Shown here piece by piece: positions 1 to 8,154 of a stretch of DNA of 64,000 nt. Source of the DNA: Nematocida homosporus (taxonomy: Eukaryota; Microsporidia). The stretch is from assembly GCF_024244095.1 (NCBI RefSeq), contig NW_026250679.1:1-64000 (forward strand). Direction: 5' to 3'. The stretch's first letter is position 1; every line of letters starts with the position of its first letter. The notes beneath the pieces are model-generated. The model saw only the letters and a program-made list of their open reading frames with translations. It was not told the DNA's origin and ran no database searches. The position numbers and the translations under genes are program-made.

Positions 1-239
1 TAATCGGTGGTTCTGGATCTTCTAGTGCCCTGTGTGGTAGTTTAGGAAATGGTCATGGTGGTGCTTGCAAGAAATCATCTACTTTTGAAGGTGGCATTGG
101 ATCATTCCGTGGGTTATGTGGTGCTGGCGGCTCAACTCTTTTAAATAGTATGCTGGCCGGTGCTATTCTAGGAGGTGGATCACTAGGAAGTAACATGGCC
201 AACATAAATGCTCTCCATATGCGCTGTGCCCCTCTATAA
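1..239 (+). CDS. 3' end of a glycine/serine-rich protein (cut by window edge)
   Basis: An open frame enters at the left edge (first full codon at base 3) and runs 78 codons to TAA at 237-239. The visible part is dominated by Gly, Ser, Ala and Leu, with many GG and GS pairs, three cysteines in the first two thirds and a basic last stretch ending APL. No domain is recognisable. The complementary frame (253-53, 66 codons, Pro/Arg-rich) is open but looks like the shadow of Gly-rich coding. Low-complexity Gly-rich proteins are common as structural or wall proteins in fungi and microsporidia, but that role is only a guess here. Confidence 0.45.
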   Translation, partial: IGGSGSSSALCGSLGNGHGGACKKSSTFEGGIGSFRGLCGAGGSTLLNSMLAGAILGGGSLGSNMANINALHMRCAPL

Positions 240-460
240 TCCCATCGCGCCAAGCCAACTCTAATACAATCTCAGCTGATTTGACTTAATCTCATCTATT
301 CTTAGCCAAGAACGCTCTGGAACAATTACTTGACTAGTTCAATAAACCTTAACCTAAATTCAACCTCTCTACTAAGAACTTACCATAAAAGGAAACCAAA
401 TAGACTATCAATCTAGTTGATATTTTCATATTCGGTAAAAGACAAAAATAGAAGAGTTGT

Positions 461-1279
461 ATGATATTTACACCGATTAATCGACCTCGCGAGTCCAAAA
501 ACTTAACTACTACTACCTGGCAAGCCGCCCAAATACCCAAACAAGACGCCTCCACTAAACTTAGACGTCTTTCAGAGATGTTTCCCACTAAGCCCAATCA
601 TCTAAAACGAGCCAAACCCCAAGAAAACAGTCTCCTGATTCTACTAGCTCCTCTTGTGGAATTTCAGCAGCACCAAACCGAACTGCTAGCTGAAATGCAG
701 ACATATGGAGTTACTGAAAATAACTTAGTGGCCGTTCAAGTCTCCTCCCAAGAACCTGAGTCTATTGAAGAGCAACAACAAATGGCCCGTACCTGGCCAT
801 GCACTTTCCATCCTAAACCTGTGGTTGAACTGGATTTGACTACTAAAGCCCAAGTAACTAAAGTACTGGAACAAGAACACGCCCGCATTAAAGAAGATCA
901 AGATAGTTATAAAACAAAGGAATGCTCAATGGTTGCTTGTATTTTAGAAGAAACAACTGACTACCAGAGGTTTGCCAGTAAGCTAGAATCTTGTTTTGAC
1001 CATGCTATTCTAGCCATGATAAGAAGTATATCCGCAACCACTGAGGGATATTTATGTACAGGCCGGACAGTTGTTCTGATAAATGAGCCATGTATTCTCT
1101 GTGCTATGGCCTTGGTTCATTCTAGAACTAAACAAGTCTTTGTTTATGGCCACGCATCAGCCGACTCTCCCTTTTTCCAGCACAATCTCAATACAATCTC
1201 CTCGCTAAACCATCGTTTTCCTGTTTATCACGTAGAGGATAGCGAGTGTATAGAAAAGAGCCAAGAAGTGCAGCCTTAA
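461..1279 (+). CDS. TAD3: tRNA-specific adenosine-34 deaminase, non-catalytic subunit TAD3/ADAT3
   Basis: The 272-residue product has a C-terminal cytidine/deoxycytidylate-deaminase fold. The zinc ligands are visible as His181 in DHAIL and Cys211/Cys214 in NEPCILCAMALVHSR. That last motif, with the following Q-V-F-V-Y-G, is the signature of the Tad2/Tad3 family. The position of the proton-shuttling Glu of active deaminases (HAE) is Ile here, as expected for the structural subunit TAD3, which pairs with TAD2 to make inosine at tRNA position 34. The N-terminal ~110 residues are divergent and fit the Tad3 RNA-binding extension. ATG at 461 is used; a second in-frame ATG at 578 would remove the basic N-terminus. 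It is convergent with the transporter gene downstream. Confidence 0.82.
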   Translation: MIFTPINRPRESKNLTTTTWQAAQIPKQDASTKLRRLSEMFPTKPNHLKRAKPQENSLLILLAPLVEFQQHQTELLAEMQTYGVTENNLVAVQVSSQEPESIEEQQQMARTWPCTFHPKPVVELDLTTKAQVTKVLEQEHARIKEDQDSYKTKECSMVACILEETTDYQRFASKLESCFDHAILAMIRSISATTEGYLCTGRTVVLINEPCILCAMALVHSRTKQVFVYGHASADSPFFQHNLNTISSLNHRFPVYHVEDSECIEKSQEVQP

Positions 1280-1584
1280 TTGAATCGTTCCTATTATCAC
1301 TATCACAATTAGCTACTTCTTAAAGCTATGGGGTCCTCAGAATAAGAGTTCACTACTAGCTCAACTAACGCCATCCAGTAACCATATGAACATTACTGAT
1401 ATTTCTTGGGGCCTATTTCATCAAGCGCCCAACCCAATAAATAGATTACTTTAACATTATATCATCTTACTACCATCTCATAACTCAACTTACTACCATC
1501 TCATAACTCAATTGAATGCCATCTCATAACTCAACCTACTACCATCTCATAACTTAACTTACTACCAACTTATAACTCAATTGG
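1280..1584. repeat. Spacer with five tandem 23-24 bp repeats
   Basis: The 305-bp spacer between the convergent TAD3 and transporter genes has no gene. Bases 1467-1581 hold five imperfect copies of a 23-24 bp unit, TTACTACCATCTCATAACTC plus AAC. The third copy carries TTGAATG in place of TTACTAC, and the last is more diverged. Confidence 0.85.
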
Positions 1585-2511
1585 TTATGCATGCATGGAT
1601 AGGGAGCTTCTTGATAGTGCATAGGAAATACCGGCTGCTGCACTAATTCCTAGGGACAGCCATTTCCAGCCCGACTCAATTTGCTCGAACCTAAATAGAA
1701 CTCCACTCAACGAAATTGGCGCCTTATTCAGAGCATTAATCATTGCTACAGTGGTTGACGTAAAATTAGCTGCGGCCATAGCCGTTGAAACAGCAATTAA
1801 AGCCGTTGAAAGCCCCGACAGAACAACCACCCATAAATGCTTAAACGGAAAGCTGCCCATAGACATATACTCACCCAATGTGCATAACCCAATAAACGGT
1901 AAGGCCAAACTATTAGCATACATTGCAATCACTGTACTCGGTAACCCAGTACTTTGTCCTATCATCCGCAGCCGAATAGTATACGACGCCGAAGTCGTAC
2001 AATTCACTGCCACCCAAGCCAAACCCACTAACAACTTTTCCTTTTGCTTATAGTCAACCACCTGGTTCTTCTTCCCCAACGAGTCCGAAACAGTTCCTAG
2101 CAGTGAGCTTAAAACAATCAGCCCAAAAGAAGCAACGGTTAATCCTGTAATCTGATACTGATTGAAGTTCCAGTCGTACGCAGCAATGATTAGAATGCTT
2201 CCATTCTTCAACACCGTAAAAAGTGAGATTGACAAGTGGGTGTTCGCCTGCAAACCAGTATAAACCATTGCCGTTAGAGATGCACTGATCCAGAACCATT
2301 GACTTATCATCTGACTCGCCTCTTTTGTCCTTTCCGGGAAGAAAAGAAGGTTTAATGGCAACAAAACCACCAGAATAACCAAGGTTTGCACCGATAAGAT
2401 AAAGAATTTTGTTTTGATCTGTAACCGACTAACCAAGTACTTATTCATAACCGTACTGGCAATCCCACTCAAAACCATAAACACAATTATGCTTGCCTTC
2501 TGCTCCAGCAT
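1585..2511 (-). CDS. VRG4: Nucleotide-sugar transporter, GDP-mannose transporter (VRG4/GONST) type
   Basis: This 308-residue multi-pass membrane protein shows about ten hydrophobic segments, the layout of the EamA/drug-metabolite transporter superfamily. Two signatures of Golgi GDP-mannose transporters are recognisable: an FKN-like stretch at about residues 98-114 (FTVLKNGSILIIAAYDW, family form FKNLTT...AYGE) and INALNKAPISLSG at about 258-270 (family form GALNKLP). The inferred role is import of GDP-mannose into the Golgi or ER lumen for glycosylation. The UDP-glucose pyrophosphorylase gene starts 74 bp away on the other strand, so the two divergently transcribed sugar-nucleotide genes share a promoter region. 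Another nucleotide-sugar substrate remains possible because both motifs are degenerate. Confidence 0.72.
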   Translation of the reverse strand: MLEQKASIIVFMVLSGIASTVMNKYLVSRLQIKTKFFILSVQTLVILVVLLPLNLLFFPERTKEASQMISQWFWISASLTAMVYTGLQANTHLSISLFTVLKNGSILIIAAYDWNFNQYQITGLTVASFGLIVLSSLLGTVSDSLGKKNQVVDYKQKEKLLVGLAWVAVNCTTSASYTIRLRMIGQSTGLPSTVIAMYANSLALPFIGLCTLGEYMSMGSFPFKHLWVVVLSGLSTALIAVSTAMAAANFTSTTVAMINALNKAPISLSGVLFRFEQIESGWKWLSLGISAAAGISYALSRSSLSMHA

Positions 2512-2571
2512 CGTGAACTTCTATTTGCAAGTCAAATACCACATCTGAAACACTGTCTTATAAATATTTGG

Positions 2572-2575
2572 CCCC
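2572..2575 (+). promoter_or_regulatory. CCCC signal just upstream of UGP1 ATG
   Basis: GCCCC lies 10 bp before the ATG at 2586. It matches the CCC-like element described just upstream of start codons in Encephalitozoon-type microsporidian genomes. The same pattern recurs before several other genes in this window. Confidence 0.4.
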
Positions 2576-2585
2576 TTTGTTTTCC

Positions 2586-4106
2586 ATGGATGACTCAACA
2601 AACAATGAACTAACTCCTTCAAGGATGAAAGAAACCCCTGAAGAAGCAATCGCACGTATCGATACAGTTTTTGAATTTAAACAACGCGGATCTGATTCTT
2701 TACTTGTCTTAATGCAACAGGAACTAGAAGGTCTGCAAAAGCAATTTGAATCTAAGTCCGATGACATGAAGAAGTTCTTCACTCTTTTCTCACAGTATCT
2801 CAGAACACGCTCAAATAAACTAGATTGGGAGAAGATAGCTCCGCCTCCAAAACCAATGATTATAGATTACGAGGCATCATCTCCCCCTGCTGCTGAGAAT
2901 ATTGCCGATCTCTTATCTAAACTAGCTGTTTTGAAACTCAACGGCGGCCTAGGCACTAGTATGGGCTGTACTGGCCCTAAAAGTGCTATTGAGGTCAAAG
3001 ATCACCTTAACTTCATCGACCTTTCTGTCCGACAAATTGAACACCTTAACTCTGCCTACGGCACAGAAGTCCCCATTATTCTGATGAACAGTTTCAACAC
3101 CAGCAAACAAACGGCTAAGTTAATCAGTAAGTACAAAAATGTCTGGACTTTTGAACAAAGTGCGTTCCCTAGAATCTATTCGGATACTTTATTGCCTGTC
3201 TTATCTGATAGTACTAATCCAGCCAGTGCCCAGGAAGGATGGTACCCACCCGGTCATGGTGATCTTTTCTCTTCCCTCCAAGATTCAGGTATGCTAGATA
3301 AATTACTAGCCGAAGGTAAGGAGTACCTCTTTGTAAGTAACATTGATAATCTCCGCTCAGTAGTTGATTTAGCTATTCTAAACTACATTACAAGTGAAAA
3401 GATAGACTTTCTCATGGAAGTCACTGAAAAGACGCGAGCTGATATTAAAGGTGGGACTTTAGTTGATTACAATGGAGAACTCCGACTTCTGGAAATAGCC
3501 CAAGTCCCAGAGTACCACAAAACCGACTTCACTAGTATTCGTAAATTCAAGATCTTCAATACTAACTCCCTTTGGATCAGTCTTAAAGCCATCAAAGAAG
3601 TCCTTGAATCAACCACTCTTGAACTAGAAGTAATCGAAAACAAGAAGAAACTCTCAACTGGAGAAGAGATTATTCAACTGGAAACAGCAGTCGGTGCTTC
3701 AATCAGGTACTTCTCCAACTCTAAAGGCATGGTCGTTCCTCGTGATCGTTTCTTACCGGTCAAAACATGCAGCGACCTTTTCTTACTCCAAAGTTCTTTG
3801 TTCCAGCTTAAACATGGCAGTCTTTCTGTTTCCGGCAAAAGAACCACCGATACTATCCCTATCATTCGTCTCGTCGGCAAACACTTCAAATCCGTCAGTG
3901 AGTTTCGCAAAAGAGTCGCCGGCCCCATTGTTATTGATGATCTTGACCACCTAACTATCAGTGGAGATGTCAAACTCGGTCGTAATGTAGTCCTCAAAGG
4001 CACTGTTATCATCATTGCCGCCGAAGGCCAAGCCATTTCTATCCCAGATGGAACTGTCCTTGATGATAAAATCGTCACTGGCTCCCTCTTCATTCTTGAC
4101 CACTAA
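2586..4106 (+). CDS. UGP1: UTP--glucose-1-phosphate uridylyltransferase
   Basis: A complete 506-residue UDP-glucose pyrophosphorylase that makes UDP-glucose from UTP and glucose-1-phosphate in the cytosol for polysaccharide and glycan synthesis. The nucleotide-binding signature LKLNGGLGTSMGCTGPKS sits at about residues 117-134. Further family blocks are visible: the N-terminal F-x-x-K-x-R-G-S-D helix, NIDNL, and CSDLFLLQSSLF. A C-terminal left-handed beta-helix region with V-x-L-x-G-x-V-I-I repeats follows. Length matches fungal and animal enzymes. The frame is open to a TTG at 2568, but the first ATG, at 2586, gives MDDSTNNELTPSRM and is preferred. Codons are rich in C-ending choices. Confidence 0.95.
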   Translation: MDDSTNNELTPSRMKETPEEAIARIDTVFEFKQRGSDSLLVLMQQELEGLQKQFESKSDDMKKFFTLFSQYLRTRSNKLDWEKIAPPPKPMIIDYEASSPPAAENIADLLSKLAVLKLNGGLGTSMGCTGPKSAIEVKDHLNFIDLSVRQIEHLNSAYGTEVPIILMNSFNTSKQTAKLISKYKNVWTFEQSAFPRIYSDTLLPVLSDSTNPASAQEGWYPPGHGDLFSSLQDSGMLDKLLAEGKEYLFVSNIDNLRSVVDLAILNYITSEKIDFLMEVTEKTRADIKGGTLVDYNGELRLLEIAQVPEYHKTDFTSIRKFKIFNTNSLWISLKAIKEVLESTTLELEVIENKKKLSTGEEIIQLETAVGASIRYFSNSKGMVVPRDRFLPVKTCSDLFLLQSSLFQLKHGSLSVSGKRTTDTIPIIRLVGKHFKSVSEFRKRVAGPIVIDDLDHLTISGDVKLGRNVVLKGTVIIIAAEGQAISIPDGTVLDDKIVTGSLFILDH

Positions 4107-4758
4107 CTAAGTCCAGTTCACACTAACCCAAATACTAGCCCAATTTAAATCCTATCTTAACTGTTTTGAATCAATAAAGTGGTCTAACAAAATAATAATC
4201 TAGTTCTAACCTCTACACTACTCAATTCATGTTCAGCTTATTTATTCTTTTTGAAACTAGTCCTAACAGCTAGTTCGATATTGAATTAGTTAGATTAAGT
4301 TTAGTTAAAGTATGGTATGTATTGGGTTAGTGTAGTGTCCTCGTCGGCCTCCGCTTTAAAGTGAGGTATCTACAGGAGTGTAGTGCTGTAATGTTTATCG
4401 GCCTGGTCCTGTTTGCAGCGAGTGCGATTCAAATCTCGAGTTAGAAACCACAATCTCAGATTAGTAGTTATACTCTGAGTTAGCGAACAATCTCTCAAGA
4501 TGATGTACGATAAAGAGAACCTAACCCATACCAACCTATTCACTTCAAAATCGGTCTTTAGTTGAGTATGTTTGGTTGAAAGGTATTATCCCTATTGGGT
4601 TAGGATAGTATTGAGATAGCAATGGCAATAGCAATAGGGATAGCATTTATCTTACCTTCACAACAACTCATCTTAAGCCAACCTAACTCAAATAACAACT
4701 TAACATAAACATATCTTATCTTAATCTAACACAAATAACAACTTAAACTTAATTCAAT
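4107..4758. other. Intergenic region with an 11-bp inverted repeat; possible structured RNA
   Basis: No gene is apparent in this 652-bp spacer between convergent UGP1 and MPP10. TATCCCTATTG (4587-4597) and CAATAGGGATA (4632-4642) form a perfect 11-bp inverted repeat with a 34-base loop. Bases 4330-4445 are more GC-rich than the rest and contain short self-complementary pieces such as CTTTAAAG. The T-arm-like string GATTCAAATC does not fold as a tRNA. The rest is AC-rich spacer (4640-4750). Confidence 0.4.
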
Positions 4759-5361
4759 TTATAAATCCGTATCATTTTGATTTGTTGGAATATCATCTGG
4801 TAGAATAATAGGTCGAGAGGCCGTGTAAGTATGATCAGTAATAGCTGATAATTCCTTATCTATCTCATTAAACAGTGCTACTAATTGGGCTTTAGCCATA
4901 AACTGGTCATTTTCAGTTCTACGCCCAGCATAAACATCATGAAGTGGCCCTCTTTCTGGTTCTTCAGTCTTAGTTATTTCTGAAGATATAAGTTTAGCTA
5001 GTTCTTCTTTACTCTTCTTCTGCACTTTACGTGGATTATCATACTCTTTCTTTTTAATCTTATCTTTAACTATTCTTTCTAATAAACTTGAAACTTTCTC
5101 TGTTATCTTTAAGGTTGTCTTATTCCGAACAAATTCTAAATCTTCATGAATGTAATCTTCTTCTTCTATTTCTTCTTCTTTTCCTACTTTATCTCTACCC
5201 ACTTTATCTTTACCTCGTTTTCTTATCTTTTCTTCTTTCACTAAAGGCTTAACTAAAGTACCTTTAGGTCTATCCTTGATAGTTACTTCACCTTTTTCAT
5301 ACCAAGCCTTACCATTGACCAGATCATCTTCAATTTGGGCAATAATGTGAGAATTAGCCAT
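4759..5361 (-). CDS. MPP10: U3 snoRNP protein MPP10 (short form)
   Basis: This 200-residue protein matches the conserved C-terminal half of Mpp10, a core subunit of the Mpp10-Imp3-Imp4 complex that helps U3 snoRNA process 18S rRNA in the nucleolus. Family blocks appear in order: an N-terminal IAQIEDDLVNGKAWYEKGEVT block (family form ...KPWQLRGEV), a charged KE/RK-rich linker at about 45-80, a basic IVKDKIKKKEYDNPRKV block, a KSKEELAKLI-type block, and a final FNEIDKELSAITDHTYTASRP block. Fungal homologs are about 590 residues, so the acidic N-terminal half is missing. The first ATG is at 5361; a longer frame would need TTG. An unrelated acidic protein is encoded just upstream on the same strand. 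Confidence 0.8.
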   Translation of the reverse strand: MANSHIIAQIEDDLVNGKAWYEKGEVTIKDRPKGTLVKPLVKEEKIRKRGKDKVGRDKVGKEEEIEEEDYIHEDLEFVRNKTTLKITEKVSSLLERIVKDKIKKKEYDNPRKVQKKSKEELAKLISSEITKTEEPERGPLHDVYAGRRTENDQFMAKAQLVALFNEIDKELSAITDHTYTASRPIILPDDIPTNQNDTDL

Positions 5362-5398
5362 TAAAAATTTGTTTAACAACCACTAGTAATTCTAGTCA

Positions 5399-5422
5399 AA
5401 AATTACCAAATCGGGTAATTTT
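5399..5422. promoter_or_regulatory. 9-bp palindrome upstream of MPP10
   Basis: AAAATTACC (5399-5407) and GGTAATTTT (5414-5422) form a perfect 9-bp inverted repeat around a 6-base spacer, 38 bp upstream of the MPP10 ATG. The same half-site AAAATTACC recurs at 55026-55034, 42 bp upstream of the UTP4-like gene, another predicted SSU-processome gene. A regulator-binding site is inferred. Confidence 0.4.
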
Positions 5423-5488
5423 CAGATCACTTTCAAAATCAACTCGACTCAACATAACACAACTTAATTTAACTTAATTTATTATGAT

Positions 5489-6115
5489 CTATCCATCAAG
5501 ACGTTTAAGAATCTTCCGTCCGGTCGTTTCCTGCAAAAACTCATCTTCACTCTCACCTTCATCCATACTCTCACCATTCTCTAAATAATTAGTAAGCATA
5601 GCCTTACCTTCTGAATCATAAGACTCACTACTCATATTCTCTTGTTCCTCATTATAAGAGCTAGTACTTTCTTCTTCTTCTACTTCATTACTCACTTCTT
5701 CATTACTCACCTCTTCATCATCGCCCACTTCATTACTCACCTCTTCATCATTCATCTCATCCCCACTTTCTTCACCTATACTCTTACTTTCCTCACCTAT
5801 ACTCTCTTCATCACCAACATCACTCTCCTCATCACCAACATCACCAACATCATCTATACTCTCCTCATCACTAACATCATCACTCACATCACTAATATCA
5901 CCCATTTCCATAGCCAAGTAAGTTTCTGTTCGGTCAATAACCCAATCGGTAACTTTTTTAATCTGATAGTATACTTGCTCTACTGTATACCCCTTAACAT
6001 TAAGCTTCCTTTGCACCTTTTTTAATTCTTTATCCTTGTCCCATTCTTCATATTCTCTAGATATCTTTTTAATTGCCTTATTTAGTAATTCTTGCTTACC
6101 CGATGACGTCACCAT
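5489..6115 (-). CDS. Highly acidic low-complexity protein, possibly nucleolar
   Basis: The 208-residue product starts at ATG 6115. Residues 1-70 are ordered, helical and charged, including a block ending DWVIDRTETYLAMEM. Residues 72-190 are an acidic tract of D-E-V-S-G repeats such as DVGDEES, IGEES and EEVSNEV. The last residues, GRKILKRLDG, are basic. No family is recognised. It lies 127 bp upstream of MPP10 on the same strand. Acidic tracts with basic ends are typical of nucleolar or chaperone-like proteins, so a ribosome-assembly role is possible but unproven. The opposite strand of the acidic tract stays open for 127 codons only because of the repeat composition. Confidence 0.6.
   Translation of the reverse strand: MVTSSGKQELLNKAIKKISREYEEWDKDKELKKVQRKLNVKGYTVEQVYYQIKKVTDWVIDRTETYLAMEMGDISDVSDDVSDEESIDDVGDVGDEESDVGDEESIGEESKSIGEESGDEMNDEEVSNEVGDDEEVSNEEVSNEVEEEESTSSYNEEQENMSSESYDSEGKAMLTNYLENGESMDEGESEDEFLQETTGRKILKRLDG
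6104..6111. promoter_or_regulatory. TGACGTCA palindrome (CRE/ATF-type)
   Basis: This perfect 8-bp palindrome covers codons 2-4 of the acidic-protein gene and lies 45 bp upstream of the uL2 start. It equals the CREB/ATF consensus and occurs also at 26952, 27259 and 54635 in this window. It may be chance here because it is coding. Confidence 0.25.
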
Positions 6116-6147
6116 TAAATTCAGATAAATTTAGTTTTAATTTTTAG

Positions 6148-6151
6148 CCCC
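6148..6151 (+). promoter_or_regulatory. CCCC signal before uL2 ATG
   Basis: An AT-rich, T-rich leader ends in AGCCCCAGAA directly before the uL2 ATG at 6156. The C-run 4 bp from the start resembles the microsporidian CCC-like start-proximal element of highly expressed genes. Confidence 0.45.
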
Positions 6152-6155
6152 AGAA

Positions 6156-6923
6156 ATGTCTAAAGTCTTAAGAAAGCAAAGACTAATTAGAGCCCATCAT
6201 AGGCCCAATAAGATGTACAAAAAAGGAGCAGCTCTCTTCCCTAAAACTGGAGGTTCAAAACCAGAGATAAGAGAAGGTCTTATTACTGATATCGTACACG
6301 AACAAGGTAGAAATGCACCTTTAGCCATGGTTACAATGATGGATACGCCAGAAGGCGATAAGAAAGAAAGAGTTGTGATTGTAGCAACTGAAGGAATGCA
6401 TACTGGCAAGAGTATTTTCTTTGGAGAGAATCCTCCTATGGAGTTAGGGAATACTTTAAAGCTTAAGTACGTTCCAGATGGTACTATTATGTGCTCAGTA
6501 GAGAAGAAGCCAGGAGATGGAGGTAGTATTGCTAAGACTAGTGGATCTTATGTTTCAGTAGTAGGATATACTCCAGAGAAGAACGAAGTCAGAATTAAGC
6601 TGCCAAGTGGAACTAAGAAGGTTATTAGTGGTGATTGTCGGGGTACAGTTGGGATTATTGCTTCTGGTGGAGTGCATGAGAAGCCATTACTGAAGGCATC
6701 TCGGGCATACTTTAAGTATAAGGCTAGAGGTCAGTTAGGTGCTTGGCCTAGAGTAAGAGGTGTAGCCATGAACCCGGTTGATCACATGCACGGTGGAGGT
6801 AACCATCAGCATATTGGTCGGTCATCTTGTGTGTCGCGTTTGGCGCCTTCCGGACAGAAGGTGGGACAAATTGCAGCACGACGTACGGGTATTGGTCGGG
6901 CAAAGACCAAGCGGTTTGAATAA
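6156..6923 (+). CDS. RPL8: 60S ribosomal protein L8 (uL2)
   Basis: A complete 255-residue uL2, the protein that lines the peptidyl-transferase region of the large subunit. It shows the family blocks GLITDIVHEQGRNAPLAMVT, EGMHTGKSIFFG, IKLPSGTKK, GGGVHEKP-like (SGGVHEKPLLKA), and the near-invariant RGVAMNPVDHMHGGGNHQHIG, with the conserved His beside the peptidyl-transferase centre. It ends in GQIAARRTGIGRAKTKRFE. Length is normal for eukaryotes (about 254-257). No intron is needed. The coding strand is G/T-rich, unlike UGP1, and this skew continues into the downstream spacer. Confidence 0.97.
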   Translation: MSKVLRKQRLIRAHHRPNKMYKKGAALFPKTGGSKPEIREGLITDIVHEQGRNAPLAMVTMMDTPEGDKKERVVIVATEGMHTGKSIFFGENPPMELGNTLKLKYVPDGTIMCSVEKKPGDGGSIAKTSGSYVSVVGYTPEKNEVRIKLPSGTKKVISGDCRGTVGIIASGGVHEKPLLKASRAYFKYKARGQLGAWPRVRGVAMNPVDHMHGGGNHQHIGRSSCVSRLAPSGQKVGQIAARRTGIGRAKTKRFE

Positions 6924-7372
6924 ATGAGTTTGGCTTTAGTTTAGTTTAGTATAGATATGAGTTAGTATTTGGTTTGATTTAGATTAGATATGGTTTAGTT
7001 TAGTATTTGGTTTGATTTAGATAAGGTTTGGTTTAGATAGGGTTTGGTTTAGATAAGAATTAGTTTAGATATGGCTTGATAGGAGTTTGATTTAGATAAG
7101 GGTTGGTTTAGTTTGGTTTGATAGAGGTTTGGTTTATAGAAAGTAGTGTTTAGATGAGGTAGTATATAGATATGGTTTAGTATTGATAAGGTTTAGTTTA
7201 TATAAGAGTTAGTTTGATAGGAGTTTGGTTTATAGAAAGTAGTATCTAGATAAAGTAGTATTTGGTTTAAATAAGGTAGCATCTATATAAGATACCAACT
7301 CAAATCAACTCAAATCAACTTATCTAAATACCAACCCAACTCAATACAAGTGTTGCTGGTTTTTTGTTTGGT
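6924..7372. repeat. Spacer of TTTAGTTTAG / TTTGGTTTAGAT short repeats
   Basis: The 449-bp spacer after uL2 is built from degenerate GGTTTAGTTTAGTATTTGG- and GATTTAGATAAGG-type repeats. Copies of GGTTTATAGAAAGTAGT recur at about 7130 and 7227. No gene is seen. The last 70 bp switch to C-rich sequence (CAACTCAAATCAACTC). Confidence 0.8.
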
Positions 7373-7663
7373 ATGGATGAAGATCGGAAACGAGAAATGG
7401 CTGAGAATAGAGAAAGAATGACTACTTTACGAAGGAATATTGGGAATTTGAAAGGAGTGACTGCTGAATTGAGTAGGAAGTTAGAAGAAGATCTGCTTGA
7501 GATAGATTATGCTAAGAAAGAGACTGAATTAGGATTAGGAAGAATTAACCAGACTATTCTGAGAATGAAAGAAGTATCTGGGACTCCGATTATGTTTTGG
7601 ATGATAGTGTGTGGTGTGGTGTTTAGTGGCCTTTTACTGCTGATGTTCTTGTTCCGTACATAG
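7373..7663 (+). CDS. Small tail-anchored coiled-coil protein, SNARE-like (Bet1/Sft1 type)
   Basis: The 96-residue product, from ATG 7373, has a heptad-patterned amphipathic helix (about residues 8-68). This is followed directly by one C-terminal membrane helix (about 73-93) and a two-residue tail, the architecture of Q-SNAREs. The stretch LRRNIGNLKGVTAELSRKL lines up with the Bet1/Sft1 SNARE motif. The expected central Gln is replaced by an acidic residue in that alignment, so it is degenerate or a non-SNARE tail-anchored protein. The predicted location is the ER/Golgi membrane facing the cytosol. Confidence 0.55.
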   Translation: MDEDRKREMAENRERMTTLRRNIGNLKGVTAELSRKLEEDLLEIDYAKKETELGLGRINQTILRMKEVSGTPIMFWMIVCGVVFSGLLLLMFLFRT

Positions 7664-7793
7664 ATTAAGTTAAGTTAAGTTGAGGTGGGGTGAGGTGAGG
7701 TGGAGTTAAGTTGAGATTGAGTTGTGCTAAGTTGAGGCAGTTTGAAGTGGTGATTGGTGTTTTGGTGTTTAAGAGTTGGCGGGCGTTTGGGGT

Positions 7794-7973
7794 ATGGATA
7801 CTGGTGTTAATTCTCGGCTGCAAAGGGAGAAGGGAAAAGAGTTTGTGGAGAAAGTTAAACGGGCCTGGGTGCGGGATGCTGTGTTTTTTGGGATATCGGT
7901 TTTTATACTGTTTATGTTGTTTGTTTTGGCTAATTTGATAGTCTGTATCTTTGTGATTGTTAAGTGGAGTTAG
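7794..7973 (+). CDS. Very small tail-anchored membrane protein
   Basis: A 59-residue frame from ATG 7794. A charged N-terminus with EKGKEFVEKVKRAWVRD precedes one or two hydrophobic helices (about residues 31-57), ending KWS. A Sec61-gamma-like layout (amphipathic helix plus one membrane span) was considered, but the family motif is not visible. It lies 130 bp after the SNARE-like gene on the same strand. It is too short to prove coding by eye. Confidence 0.35.
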   Translation: MDTGVNSRLQREKGKEFVEKVKRAWVRDAVFFGISVFILFMLFVLANLIVCIFVIVKWS

Positions 7974-8154
7974 AATTTAGTTGAAATAGTACTGGGTTGG
8001 TAAATGTAGTGTTGAGATAAGATGAGTTAATCTTTTGGTGGATGGGATGGATGAGAGATAAGATAAGATAAGAAATGGATAGGATTTCTACAATAAATAC
8101 GAATGCGTTATTGAGTTGTTGGTTGTGGGGTATGGTGTATGCTATGTAAGTTTA

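Noticed and set aside
349..597. 82-codon minus-strand frame over the start of TAD3
   Set aside because: Starts at a non-ATG or overlaps a well supported gene; composition is the shadow of the TAD3 leader.
4420..4450. tRNA T-arm-like GATTCAAATC
   Set aside because: Flanking 5-base stems do not pair and no D-arm or anticodon arm of proper spacing is found.
5642..6025. 127-codon hydrophobic plus-strand frame
   Set aside because: It is the complement of the GA-rich acidic repeat of the minus-strand gene; Phe/Ile/Thr repeats arise from that composition.
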